Origin: Solidesulfovibrio alcoholivorans DSM 5433
GTDB lineage: Bacteria; Desulfobacterota; Desulfovibrionia; Desulfovibrionales; Desulfovibrionaceae
NCBI RefSeq assembly: GCF_000702665.1
Contig: NZ_JNJA01000011.1
Coordinates: forward strand, 62,001-126,000
Reading direction: 5' to 3'
Length of the DNA stretch: 64,000 bases
Under the pieces are notes generated by a model. The model saw only the letters and a program-made list of their open reading frames with translations, did no database searches and was not told the origin of the DNA. Both the position numbers and the translations under genes were made by a program. Within the stretch, counting starts at the first letter, position 1; each line of letters opens with the position of its first letter. Shown here one piece after another: positions 11,043-19,778 of this stretch.

Positions 11043-12149
11043 CTAGGAGAGTGATTTCAGGGCCCCGGCCAGGGTCTCGGCCACACGCTGCAGCTGTTCC
11101 CGGGTGATGCCGGGCCACACGGGCAGGTTGATCAGCCGCCGCCAGGTGTGCCAGCTCACGGGCAGGTCCTCGGGCGCGTAGCCGAAGCGCTCCCGGTAGT
11201 AGGGCTGGATGTGGATGGGCGGGAAGGACAGGCGCGTGTCGATGCCGCGCTCCTTGAGATAGGCCACCACGCCGTCGCGCACGGCCTCGTCCACCTGCAC
11301 GGCGAACATGTACCAGGACGGCTGGGTGACGTAGTCCGGCACCACGGGCAGGGCCAGGCCGGGGATGCCGGCCAGCAGCTCGCGGTAGGCCGCGACGATG
11401 CGGTTTTTCTCCGCGATCATCCAGTCCAGGCGCGTGAGCTGCACGATGCCGAGCGCGGCGGCGATGTCGCTCATGCGGTAGTTGAACCCGAGCGCCACGT
11501 GGTTGTAGCGGCCTTCCTGGCCCTGGTTGAGCAGTACGCGCATGCGGGCCATGAGCGCCGGGTCGGCGGCGGTGATCATGCCGCCCTCCCCCGTGGTCAC
11601 GGTCTTGTTGGGGAAAAAGCTGAACAGGTGCAGCGGGGAGACGCCGCCGATGGCGCGGCCCTTGTAGGTCGCGCCCAGGGATTCGGCGCTGTCGGAGACC
11701 ACCGCCACGCCGTGGCGGCGTCCCAGTTCGAGCACGGCGTCGTAGTCCACGGGCAGGCCGTTCATGTCCACGGGCACGAGCGCCTTGGTGCGCGGGGTGA
11801 TGGCCGCTTCCAGGATCTCCGGGGTGACGTTGTAGGTGTCCGGGTCGCATTCCGCGAGGACCGGCGTGGCCCCGAGGTAGAGCACGGCGTTGGCCGTGGA
11901 GATGAACGTGAGCGAGGGCAGCACGACCTCGTCGCCCGGGCCCACGCCAAGGGCGGCCAGGATGACGTGCAGGGCGGCGGTGCCGCTGGAGACGGCGGCG
12001 GCGCTTTTCGCGCCGACGGCCTTGGCGAAATCGGCCTCGAAGGCGTCCACCTTCTTGCCCTTGCTGATCCAGCCCGACTTGACCACGTCGTAGACCGCGC
12101 GGGCGTCTTCCTCGGTGGTCACGACATTGGCGACAGGAATGGTTTCCAT
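11043..12149 (-). CDS. DegT/DnrJ/EryC1/StrS family PLP aminotransferase
   Basis: This 368-residue enzyme has the family hallmarks: SGTAALHVIL for PLP phosphate binding, VPVDMNGLP, DSAESLGA with the PLP-stacking Asp, and FSFFPNKTVTTGEGG with the Schiff-base Lys. It would transfer an amino group from glutamate to a keto-sugar nucleotide. It follows a methyltransferase, an epimerase and a dehydrogenase in one operon, which fits synthesis of an amino sugar or aminouronic acid. The 12-bp spacing after the methyltransferase suggests coupling. Confidence 0.9.
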   Translation of the reverse strand: METIPVANVVTTEEDARAVYDVVKSGWISKGKKVDAFEADFAKAVGAKSAAAVSSGTAALHVILAALGVGPGDEVVLPSLTFISTANAVLYLGATPVLAECDPDTYNVTPEILEAAITPRTKALVPVDMNGLPVDYDAVLELGRRHGVAVVSDSAESLGATYKGRAIGGVSPLHLFSFFPNKTVTTGEGGMITAADPALMARMRVLLNQGQEGRYNHVALGFNYRMSDIAAALGIVQLTRLDWMIAEKNRIVAAYRELLAGIPGLALPVVPDYVTQPSWYMFAVQVDEAVRDGVVAYLKERGIDTRLSFPPIHIQPYYRERFGYAPEDLPVSWHTWRRLINLPVWPGITREQLQRVAETLAGALKSLS

Positions 12150-12161
12150 GCGTGCGTTCCT

Positions 12162-13070
12162 TTATTGACGGACCGTGGGCGTAAAAATGCCGAAAACGGT
12201 GTCCGTGCGGCGCGCGGCGCGCAGCCGCTCGCGGTAGGCGTCCTGGCACGCCCCGCCGAGCAGGGCGTCGAGAGGGCCGTCGCCGCCCGGCCGTCCCTTG
12301 GACAACCAGGCGAGATGGTTGGACAGGGGATAGCGCTGGACATGTTCGAAGGCAAGGGCGGCGAACCCGTGCGCGCCGAGCAGCCGGCGCAGGGCGTCCT
12401 CGCCGTAGACGTAGTGGTGCATCGGCTGGAAGTAGAAATCCTTGTAGGCCGCGCAGTCGTAGAGCGACAGCAGCGGGTCCGCCGCGGACGGGGTTTCGAG
12501 GATGAGCCGTCCGCCCGGGGCCAGCAGGCCGGCGCAACACTCGAGAAACGGTCCCGGCTGCGCGATGTGCTCGAGCACGTGCAGCGCGACCAGCGCGTCG
12601 AAGCGGCGCGGCGCAAGCTCCGCCACGTCGCCGGCGCAGACCAGCCCCGGAAAGCGTGCTGCCGCGAATTCCCGGTGCGGCGGGCACGGTTCGACCAGGG
12701 CGGCCGCGGACAGGCGGCCTTCGGCCCACAGCGGGCCGATGAAGTTGCCGCAGCCGCCGCCGATCTCCGCAACCGATGCGCCGTCCGGCAGATACGGCGC
12801 GAGGATGCGCCGCCGGTAGCCCTGGGCCGGGGCGCGCCGGGCGAAGGTCTGCGCCGCGGTTTCGGGCCGGTCGATGACGCCGCGCGCGGCCAGATGGCCG
12901 GCGTAGCCCGTATAGAGGGCGGCCGTGGCCCCGGGCTCGAGCTGGGGCCAGACGAAGAGCACGCCGCACGCCGCGCAGGCGTACACCGCGCGCCCCGGGG
13001 ACTGCCAGACCCGGGGCCAGTACGGCGTCACGTCCGCCGCGCCGCAAAGGGGACAGGTTTCGGGCGTCAT
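12162..13070 (-). CDS. Class I SAM methyltransferase with N-terminal Cys4 zinc site
   Basis: This 302-residue protein starts at the ATG at 13070, which overlaps the upstream epimerase stop (ATGA). Two CxxC pairs at the N-terminus (CPLCG, CAACG) form a predicted zinc site, as in sugar C-methyltransferases and related enzymes. Motif I is AEIGGGCGNF, followed by LHVLEHIAQPG. The substrate is probably a nucleotide sugar made by the neighbouring dehydrogenase and epimerase. C- versus O-methylation cannot be decided. Confidence 0.8.
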   Translation of the reverse strand: MTPETCPLCGAADVTPYWPRVWQSPGRAVYACAACGVLFVWPQLEPGATAALYTGYAGHLAARGVIDRPETAAQTFARRAPAQGYRRRILAPYLPDGASVAEIGGGCGNFIGPLWAEGRLSAAALVEPCPPHREFAAARFPGLVCAGDVAELAPRRFDALVALHVLEHIAQPGPFLECCAGLLAPGGRLILETPSAADPLLSLYDCAAYKDFYFQPMHHYVYGEDALRRLLGAHGFAALAFEHVQRYPLSNHLAWLSKGRPGGDGPLDALLGGACQDAYRERLRAARRTDTVFGIFTPTVRQ

Positions 13071-14044
13071 GCGTTTCGCGAATAGTAGTCGACGTACCAG
13101 GCCGCGGTGCGCGCGAGCCCTTCCTCGAGGGACACGTCCGCCGCCGGCCCGAGGGCGGCGATCCTGGACACGTCCGGGCAGCGGCGCGGCGTGCCGCCGG
13201 CCGGGGCCGGTCCGGGGCGCACGATGATTTCCACCCCGAGGGCGCGGCCAAGGGCCTTGGCCAGTTCCAGGATGGAAAGCTCCTCGCTGCGGCCCACGTG
13301 GTAGATTTCGCCGGGCGCGCCCCGCTCGCCCGCGAGGATGATCTGGTCCACGGCCGTGTCGACGTAGCAAAAGGCCCGGGTCTCCGCGCCGCTGCCCTGG
13401 ATGGCGATCTCGCCTTGGGAACGGGACAGGCCGCTCGTTGCCGCGCAGATCTTGCGCACGAGGTCCGGGATGACGTGCTCGAAGCCCATGTCCGGGCCGT
13501 AGACGTTGTGGGGGCGGAAGATCACGCCTTCGGTCGCCGTGCCGCGCAGGTAGTTAAGCGTGAGCAGCTCGCTGATGAGCTTGCCGCCGGCGTAGGAATA
13601 GCGCGGGTTCTTCGGGTCCGGGATGCGCATGCCCTCGGTCTCGTCCGTGGGCACATGCTGCGGCGTCTGGTAGACCTCGGAAGAGGAGGCCAGGATGTAA
13701 CGCGGCGTGCCCTCGGCCAGGACCGCGGCCAGGGTGGACAGCGCGCCGCGCACGCCGACGTCGAGCACCAGCGCCGGCTTTTCGTAGAAAAACCGGGTGC
13801 CGTTGACGAAGGCCAGGTGGTAGACCGCGTCCATGCCGGCCGTGGCCTTGCGCACGGCGGCCTCGTCGCGGATGTCCGCCGCCACCATCTCGATGGCGTC
13901 GGCCACGTCGGCCAGGCGGCCGGTTCTGCCCCGCGAATCGTCATCCAGCACGCGCACGGCGTAGCCGCGCGCGACCAGTCCCTTGACCAGGGCCGAGCCG
14001 ATGAAGCCGGTGCCCCCGGTGACCAATACCCGTTTGGTGGTCAT
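13067..14044 (-). CDS. NAD-dependent epimerase/dehydratase (extended SDR)
   Basis: This 325-residue enzyme starts at the ATG at 14044 (MTTKRVLVTGG). It has the NAD motif TGGTGFIGS near residue 9, SSSEVYQT and the catalytic YSYAGGK (YxxxK). It would epimerise or dehydrate a nucleotide-activated sugar in the cytoplasm. It lies directly after the nucleotide-sugar dehydrogenase (17-bp gap), so a uronic-acid substrate is likely, for example a UDP-glucuronate-type epimerisation or decarboxylation. The exact reaction is not readable. Confidence 0.85.
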   Translation of the reverse strand: MTTKRVLVTGGTGFIGSALVKGLVARGYAVRVLDDDSRGRTGRLADVADAIEMVAADIRDEAAVRKATAGMDAVYHLAFVNGTRFFYEKPALVLDVGVRGALSTLAAVLAEGTPRYILASSSEVYQTPQHVPTDETEGMRIPDPKNPRYSYAGGKLISELLTLNYLRGTATEGVIFRPHNVYGPDMGFEHVIPDLVRKICAATSGLSRSQGEIAIQGSGAETRAFCYVDTAVDQIILAGERGAPGEIYHVGRSEELSILELAKALGRALGVEIIVRPGPAPAGGTPRRCPDVSRIAALGPAADVSLEEGLARTAAWYVDYYSRNA

Positions 14045-14061
14045 GCAGCCTTCTTTGCGCC

Positions 14062-15741
14062 TCAGCCCACGCCCACGGCGGCGTAGAGCATGCCGGGACG
14101 GGCGAGGATCTTCGTTTTGGGAAACAGGTGCCAGGCGTCGTAGAACAGCGCCGGCCGGTTCATGGAGCCGAGCAGGGCCGGCAGATCCCAGGACAGGTAG
14201 GAGCGGTGGTTGTTCATGACGAACACCGCGTCCGCGCCGGCGAAGCCCTCGGCCAGGTCCACGGCCGTAACGCCAAGGGCGGCGATGTCCGCCGCGGGCG
14301 TGACCGGATCGTAGCCCCGGATCCCGGCGCAGCGGCCGCGCAGCGCCTCGAGGAACCACAATGTGGTGGAATCGCGCAGGTCCGAGGTTTCGGGCTCGCC
14401 CTTGAAGGCGAAGCCGACGATGAGCACCCGGGCGTCGGCCAGGCGCTTGCCCTGGCCGGCGAGCATGCACTCGGCCCGGTCGAGGATGGCCTCGGGGGCG
14501 CGCTCGTTGATCACGCGCGCGGCGGAGACCAGGGGAGCCTGCATGCCGTGGCGCTCGAACACCGTGCGCAGGATGTAGGGATCCTTGGTCAGGCAGGGGC
14601 CGCCCACGCCGGGCGAGGGCAAGGGAATGTCGTTGCGGCCGTAATTGTGGTTCACGGCCTCGATCAGGGCGTGGATGTCGAGCCCCATGCGCTCGGCCAG
14701 CTCGGCCAGCTGGTTGGCGAAGGCGAATTTCACGTCGCGGTAGACGTTGTCCATGAGCTTGCACAGCTCGGCCGCCTCGAGGCCGTCCACGCGGATGATG
14801 GAGGGCGTGTACTCGTTGAACAGGCGCGAGGCCATCTCCACGCTCTTCTCGTCCAGGCCGCCCACGATCTGGGGCAGGCGGGGCAGCTCCTTGAGCGCCC
14901 TGCCCTCGGCCGTGCGCTCGGGGCAGTAGGCCACGAAGAAGTCCCGGCCCGCGACCAGCCCGGAGACGCGCTCGAGTTCGGGAATGACCACGTCGCGCGT
15001 GGTGCCGACCATGACGGTGGAACGCAGGATGACGAGGTTTTCCCGGGACAGGTTGCCCCCGACGGTGGCGGCGGCGGTGCGGATGTAGTCCAGGTTGGGC
15101 TTTTTCGTGGCCGGGTCCACGGGCGTGCCCACGGTGATGATGAAGATGTCCGAGGCGCAGGCCGCGGCGTCGGCCACGAGCTGGAGGCGGCTGCCCACGT
15201 GGCGGGCGAGCAGCTCCTCGAGGCCGGCCTCGAAAAAGGGCGGCTCCTTGCGGCCGAGCCTGGCCAGAAGCGGCGCGTTGACGTCCAGGCCGTTGACCGA
15301 GAAGCCGGCCTCGGCCAGGGCCAGGGCCAGGGTCAGGCCGACGTAGCCCAGGCCCAGCACCAGCACGGACTTGCTTTTGATGTTGACGAACCCGAGGTCC
15401 GTGGTGGCCAGATCCACCACGCCGGTAAGCCGTCCCCGGGCGTCCACGCGCGGGATGAGCTGAATGCGCCGGCCGATGAGCTTCTTGGCCTCGCCCAGGG
15501 ACAGGTCGTCCGCCACGGTGACGGGATTGGGGTTCAAATGCTTGCCGGCGGGATCGTCGGGGGATGCGCCGGCGCGAAAGGCCCGCAGCACGTCGCCCTG
15601 CGTCAGGATGCCGCACAGCGTGCCGTCCGCGTCCACGCAAAAGCCCACCTTGCGGGCTCCGGCCATGATGCGGTCCGTGGCTTCGCCAAGGCTCGCCTCG
15701 GTCCCGAAAATCATCTTACGCAAATTCGTATCCATAGACAT
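14062..15741 (-). CDS. Nucleotide-sugar dehydrogenase with N-terminal CBS pair
   Basis: This 559-residue protein is longer than the usual 420-440-residue UDP-sugar 6-dehydrogenase. Residues 1-115 are two CBS motifs (GFCVDADGTLCGILTQGDV; IPRVDARGRLTGVVDL). The dehydrogenase follows, with GLGYVGL at 130-136, TVGTPVDP near 204, and the thiohemiacetal cysteine in GVGGPCLTKDP (Cys383). It oxidises a UDP-hexose (UDP-GlcNAc, ManNAc or glucose type) to the uronate with NAD. CBS pairs of this type are usually fused to nucleotidyltransferases in nonulosonate loci, so this pairing is odd. They may sense an adenosyl or nucleotide ligand. Confidence 0.85.
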   Translation of the reverse strand: MSMDTNLRKMIFGTEASLGEATDRIMAGARKVGFCVDADGTLCGILTQGDVLRAFRAGASPDDPAGKHLNPNPVTVADDLSLGEAKKLIGRRIQLIPRVDARGRLTGVVDLATTDLGFVNIKSKSVLVLGLGYVGLTLALALAEAGFSVNGLDVNAPLLARLGRKEPPFFEAGLEELLARHVGSRLQLVADAAACASDIFIITVGTPVDPATKKPNLDYIRTAAATVGGNLSRENLVILRSTVMVGTTRDVVIPELERVSGLVAGRDFFVAYCPERTAEGRALKELPRLPQIVGGLDEKSVEMASRLFNEYTPSIIRVDGLEAAELCKLMDNVYRDVKFAFANQLAELAERMGLDIHALIEAVNHNYGRNDIPLPSPGVGGPCLTKDPYILRTVFERHGMQAPLVSAARVINERAPEAILDRAECMLAGQGKRLADARVLIVGFAFKGEPETSDLRDSTTLWFLEALRGRCAGIRGYDPVTPAADIAALGVTAVDLAEGFAGADAVFVMNNHRSYLSWDLPALLGSMNRPALFYDAWHLFPKTKILARPGMLYAAVGVG

Positions 15742-15761
15742 ACTATCTCTCGCTACGTCGA

Positions 15762-16634
15762 TCAGCGGTGGCTTGTAATGAGTTGCGTGGTCTCCCGCAA
15801 CAGTCCCAAGGGCAGCCGACGCGATTCCAGGGTGATGCGCACGCCGTCGCCATCGGCGCCGGGCAAGCCGCGAAACAGCGGCAGGACGCCAAGCTGCCAG
15901 TCTCCGGGAACGAGGGGCAGGTGGGCGTCGGTCTCGCCGTCATTCCCCGACAAGTGGACCTCAAAGAGGCGATCCCCGTGGCGGGTCAACAGTCTTTCCA
16001 GGTAGACGTGGCGGTCGAATCCCAGGATGGCGGAAGAGACGGCCAGGTGCCCAAGGTCCAGGAGCAGACCAACGTTTCCGGGAAGCGGAGCGATGAGAGC
16101 CTCCATTTCCTCCATGGTGTTGGCGAGGGAGGTGACCTCGGTGCGGGTGGGAAAAAGATTCTCCACCGCCAGCCTGATCCCGTATGTTCCCGCGAGGCGG
16201 TGGAGGGCCGGGAAATTGTCGTGAAAACAGGACAGGGTGTCCGTCATGGAGCGGGGTGAACCGAAGAACTCGAAGTGCCCGTCGGGCCGTTCGCGGCCGT
16301 CCCGGCGGTATCCGGGATGGAAGGAATAATAGGGAGCGCCCACGGCCGAACAAAGGCGCAAGGCGTTGTCGGCCAGGACGAGACAGCGGGAAAGCAAGGC
16401 CTGGTCGGCCGTGGCGAAGTTCAGGACAAACGGAGTCGGCGGCGGCGGAAAGTAGTTGTGAACGAGGATGTCGGCGACCCCGTGCCCCCGAAGCCTTTCC
16501 AGGGCCATCGCAATTTCCGCCGGCGTCAAGGGAAGGCCGCCGGAAAGCTCGACAGCCGGAAAACCGGCTACGTCGGGGACGCCGTCGGGCGTCAGGATAT
16601 TGCGCTCAAACGCGGTGCTGGAGAGAAAAAGCAT
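15762..16634 (-). CDS. Sugar phosphate isomerase/epimerase-like TIM barrel
   Basis: This 290-residue protein resembles the xylose-isomerase-like AP_endonuc_2 family: FHPGYR early, AVENLFPTRTE (metal-binding Glu), LLDLGHLAVS and VHLSGNDG. These supply the Glu/Asp/His metal ligands of the barrel. It begins MLFLSSTAFERNIL with no signal peptide. The family interconverts keto/aldo sugars or 2-epimers; the substrate here is unknown. It lies between the radical SAM gene and the dehydrogenase in the long minus-strand operon. Confidence 0.75.
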   Translation of the reverse strand: MLFLSSTAFERNILTPDGVPDVAGFPAVELSGGLPLTPAEIAMALERLRGHGVADILVHNYFPPPPTPFVLNFATADQALLSRCLVLADNALRLCSAVGAPYYSFHPGYRRDGRERPDGHFEFFGSPRSMTDTLSCFHDNFPALHRLAGTYGIRLAVENLFPTRTEVTSLANTMEEMEALIAPLPGNVGLLLDLGHLAVSSAILGFDRHVYLERLLTRHGDRLFEVHLSGNDGETDAHLPLVPGDWQLGVLPLFRGLPGADGDGVRITLESRRLPLGLLRETTQLITSHR

Positions 16635-16689
16635 CGGGATCCGTGACGCAAGGCAGACGGTATGTCAGAATGCAGCCGGCGCGGTCCGG

Positions 16690-17733
16690 CTATTCACCCT
16701 TCAGCAACGGACCGAACTGACGACTGAAAACCACCGGGAAATTGTCCAGATAACGATTGATGGCCTTGAACTCGTTTTCCACAAACGGCACCTCGCAATT
16801 GGCGCATTTATACCCCTGCGCATTACAGTAGGAAAAATCTTTGTCCAAGTGCGATTTTCTCAGCTGGAGCATCTTTTCATTGTTCCAGCAGTCCATGAAG
16901 TCAAAATTATCACTTTCGTTGATATTACCGATGACGAAGCGCTCCGAGAAGTCGTAGGGACAGGGAGTAATGTTGCCATTCCAGCGAAATCCGAAAAAAT
17001 ACCACGGCATCACGCAGCCGGGATGGGCACTTTGCGGGGACTGGTAGAGACTCTTCGCCTCGTCCGCCATTTTGCTGTTGCCCTGAATGGAATAAAGTTT
17101 CGTCGTGAAAACGCGGTCCACTCGCTGCGCCCAAAACTCCCGGAAGGGCACCATCTCGTGGGTGTTGAGGCTCGACTCGCAAGCCATGGTGGCGACGAAG
17201 CAGCGGCCGCCTTCTTCCTTGTTGATTTCAACGAGCCGCAAGATATTGTCCTGAACCTGCCGGAAGTAATCCTTCCCGGTTATCTTCTTATAGGTCTCCG
17301 GCGAATGGGCATGGATGGAGACCTGGATCTTGGCGATGCCCGCACGCACGAGTCCCTCGGCCAGTTGCTGGGTGAGGAGAACCCCGTTGGTGATGATGTA
17401 GCAGGGAACATTCCTGTCCGTGGCGTACTGGACGAACTCGACGATCTTTTTATGCATGAGCGGCTCGCCACGGCCGATCATGGTCACCGGCGCGACAATA
17501 CCGTGCTTTTCCATGGAGTCGATAATACGCCGCCATGTGGCAGGGTCCATGAACCCCAGTTCGCCTTTCGCTTCCGGGGGGGTACACATGGCGCACTTGA
17601 GGATGCAGGCGTTTGTCGGCTCGATATAAATATGGTTAGGGGGTACCGGCGAGACAATTTCCCCGCGCTTGAGCGCTTCGTGCCGCATGATTTCCAGTCG
17701 CAAATGCTTTTCCAACAAGGCTTGCAGACTCAT
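16690..17733 (-). CDS. Radical SAM protein with SPASM-type C-terminal cluster
   Basis: This 347-residue enzyme has the radical-SAM motif C43-x3-C47-x2-C50 (NACILKCAMC). A C-terminal cysteine set (HPGCVMPW, ITPCPYD, YCNAQGYKCANC) matches a SPASM/twitch auxiliary FeS site. Such enzymes in glycan loci carry out dehydration, epimerisation or carbon-skeleton chemistry, often on nucleotide sugars. Base composition is noticeably lower in GC than its operon neighbours, as for the next methyltransferase. Reaction unknown. Confidence 0.85.
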   Translation of the reverse strand: MSLQALLEKHLRLEIMRHEALKRGEIVSPVPPNHIYIEPTNACILKCAMCTPPEAKGELGFMDPATWRRIIDSMEKHGIVAPVTMIGRGEPLMHKKIVEFVQYATDRNVPCYIITNGVLLTQQLAEGLVRAGIAKIQVSIHAHSPETYKKITGKDYFRQVQDNILRLVEINKEEGGRCFVATMACESSLNTHEMVPFREFWAQRVDRVFTTKLYSIQGNSKMADEAKSLYQSPQSAHPGCVMPWYFFGFRWNGNITPCPYDFSERFVIGNINESDNFDFMDCWNNEKMLQLRKSHLDKDFSYCNAQGYKCANCEVPFVENEFKAINRYLDNFPVVFSRQFGPLLKGE

Positions 17734-17765
17734 GAGCGTACCTCTTTCTTCATCTTCAGGTCACC

Positions 17766-18884
17766 TCAGGCGACGAGCACCGCTATTCGGCCCTTGTAGC
17801 CGGACCTCTCATATTCATTACGAATGGTTGCGGCATAGGCATAAGGGATGACGACAATCACGTCCATGTCCGTCAAGGGGATACCGGCCTTGTCGCGGAT
17901 AGGAAAGCCGCCTATGCGCTTTCCGTATTTTTGCGGATCGTTGTCGGTGACAAACAACTTCCCCGCCACCGGTTCGACCCAGCCCAGGATGTTATTGAGG
18001 GAGTTGCTGGCGCCGTGGATCAGGACGTTTCCCCCCGAGGCCGCGACGGTAAAACGTTCCAGGCACCGTGAAAGTTTTGATCGGTAATCGTCGTACAGGA
18101 TGAAGTCAAGGGGAAGTGCGGTCACCACGTCCGACTTCACGGCCTGCACGTACAGGTTGTCGGCCTCCTTCTCGAGGTGCCACAGTGAAAAGCCGTTGCG
18201 TGCAAGCAGAGCGCGAATGGAGTGTTCCGTAAAGTAGTGCCAATGCTCATGCATAAACACCGCCGGGTCGCCGTTGACGAGCTGTTGCTCACAATTTGGC
18301 ACGCAAAAGGACAGCATGCCCTCGTCGGCAAGCCATTTCCGGCAATCTCGCAGCATTTGATGCATATTTTCGATGTGTTCGAAAACATTGCATGCCAGAA
18401 TCAAGTCGAAGGAAGGACCAGACAAAGGCAAATCCGGTCCAAAGACGGCTTTGAGCAGCTGGACGCCCTCGTGTTCCTCGTTCCCGGGCAAGGAAGGATC
18501 CAGACCGACCAGCCGCGTGGCCCCCTGCTCCTGGAATCGGCGCAGGAGATACGCATTGGGGCTGCCTATCTCGAGCACGCTGCGGGGTGGCGTGGGAGGA
18601 CTCAGCAGCGAAAGCATGCGCTCGGCGCGCTTGCGCCCCCATTGGCCTACGCCGGTGGCAGTCGAGGCCTGCGCAATCACACTGTTGTAAATAGCGTCCA
18701 TTGTTTTTGAAATAACCGGGTCTGCCGGTTGGAAGACATGGCCGCAGTCCAAGCACTGCCGGATGCGGCAAGGAAGTTTGTCCGGCCTGGCCGCTCCTGG
18801 TGCATAGCCCCCAACGAACACTTCTATATCGGGCATGGTCAGGATGTCACAAAGATGATCGCCACCGCACAGAAGACAGGGCAT
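17766..18884 (-). CDS. C-methyltransferase-like protein with zinc site and C-terminal Rossmann domain
   Basis: This 372-residue protein has an N-terminal Cys4 zinc site (CLLCGG at 3-8; CLDCGH near 43), a SAM domain (VLEIGSPNAYL, then ACNVFEHIENM) and a C-terminal Rossmann-like domain (VLIHGASNSLNN; VIVVIPYAYA). This is the three-domain plan of sugar C-methyltransferases such as TylC3/NovU, although the last domain may have its own role. The motif-I glycines are reduced (GSPNAY for GxGxG). It is paired with the epimerase upstream (9-bp gap). Confidence 0.75.
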   Translation of the reverse strand: MPCLLCGGDHLCDILTMPDIEVFVGGYAPGAARPDKLPCRIRQCLDCGHVFQPADPVISKTMDAIYNSVIAQASTATGVGQWGRKRAERMLSLLSPPTPPRSVLEIGSPNAYLLRRFQEQGATRLVGLDPSLPGNEEHEGVQLLKAVFGPDLPLSGPSFDLILACNVFEHIENMHQMLRDCRKWLADEGMLSFCVPNCEQQLVNGDPAVFMHEHWHYFTEHSIRALLARNGFSLWHLEKEADNLYVQAVKSDVVTALPLDFILYDDYRSKLSRCLERFTVAASGGNVLIHGASNSLNNILGWVEPVAGKLFVTDNDPQKYGKRIGGFPIRDKAGIPLTDMDVIVVIPYAYAATIRNEYERSGYKGRIAVLVA

Positions 18885-18893
18885 CGCGTCCTC

Positions 18894-19778
18894 CTACCAG
18901 GAAAAATCACATTTTTTCAGCAGCAACGAGTAGGTTTTTTGAAATTTGGACGTGTCGATGGCGCACTTCGCCCGAATCCCGCGCGGTTCGAGAATGACCC
19001 GAGCATCCGGCCGGCCGCGCGCTGCCACGAGGGCATGGGCAAGAGCGACATAGCTGGTGTTTTCAGCGCAGCCGAGGTTGTAGGTCCCGGCCCGGGGCGC
19101 GGCGAGCACGGCGAGGAGCGCCTCGGCCACGTCGTCCGCGTGGATGAAGTTGCTCACCCGCTCGCCTTCCCCGAACAGCGTGATCGTGTTTTTTTCCGCC
19201 AGCTCCCGGGCGAGCACGGCCACGAGCAGGTTGTCGCCCTGGCCCGGGCCGTAGGCCTGGGCCAGGCGCAGGTTGACCACGCCGGTTCCCGCCGGGGCGA
19301 GCAGGCGCAGGAGCATTTCCGCCTCGAACTTGGCCAGGCCGTAGAAACCTTCGGTGTTGGCCGCCGGATCGATGGGGCCGTCCTCGTCGAAGACCCCGTC
19401 GCGCACCGGGTACACGGCCAGGCTCGAAAAATTGACGAGCCAGGCCGGGCGCAGCGCCCGGGCCAGGGCCAGCGCGCCCCGGGTCAGGGCGGCGTTGGCG
19501 TCGTAAACGGCGGGATCGCGTTCGCGGCCCGCGCCGGGCAGCGCGGCGGCCATGTGGACCAGGGCGTGGACCGGCCCGAACCCGGCCGCGTCGGCAAAGG
19601 CCGCGACCGCCGCCGGATCGGCGAGGTCCAGGGCGTAAACGTCCCGGGCCGCGTCGCCGGCACGGCGCGGCGAAACCAGACGCGCCACGCGGTAGCGGCT
19701 ATCAAGCGCCGGGCAGACATGCCGCCCCAAAAACCCGGCCGCGCCCGTGACCACGACCAAGGGCAACGCGGCGCTCAC
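18894..19778 (-). CDS. NAD-dependent epimerase/dehydratase (extended SDR)
   Basis: This 294-residue enzyme has the cofactor motif TGAAGFLG at residues 11-18, a conserved DLADPAA/VHMAAALPG stretch, FSSLAVY and the catalytic YGLAK (YxxxK). Its start overlaps the ATP-grasp stop by 4 bp. It probably acts on a nucleotide sugar or on the product of the adjacent ligase. The exact reaction cannot be assigned. Confidence 0.8.
   Translation of the reverse strand: MSAALPLVVVTGAAGFLGRHVCPALDSRYRVARLVSPRRAGDAARDVYALDLADPAAVAAFADAAGFGPVHALVHMAAALPGAGRERDPAVYDANAALTRGALALARALRPAWLVNFSSLAVYPVRDGVFDEDGPIDPAANTEGFYGLAKFEAEMLLRLLAPAGTGVVNLRLAQAYGPGQGDNLLVAVLARELAEKNTITLFGEGERVSNFIHADDVAEALLAVLAAPRAGTYNLGCAENTSYVALAHALVAARGRPDARVILEPRGIRAKCAIDTSKFQKTYSLLLKKCDFSW

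Noticed and set aside
9406..13251. A single 1281-residue open frame on the minus strand
   Set aside because: It merges the real 538-residue gene with antisense and out-of-frame sequence of two other genes; the ATG at 11022 has a ribosome site and correct spacing.
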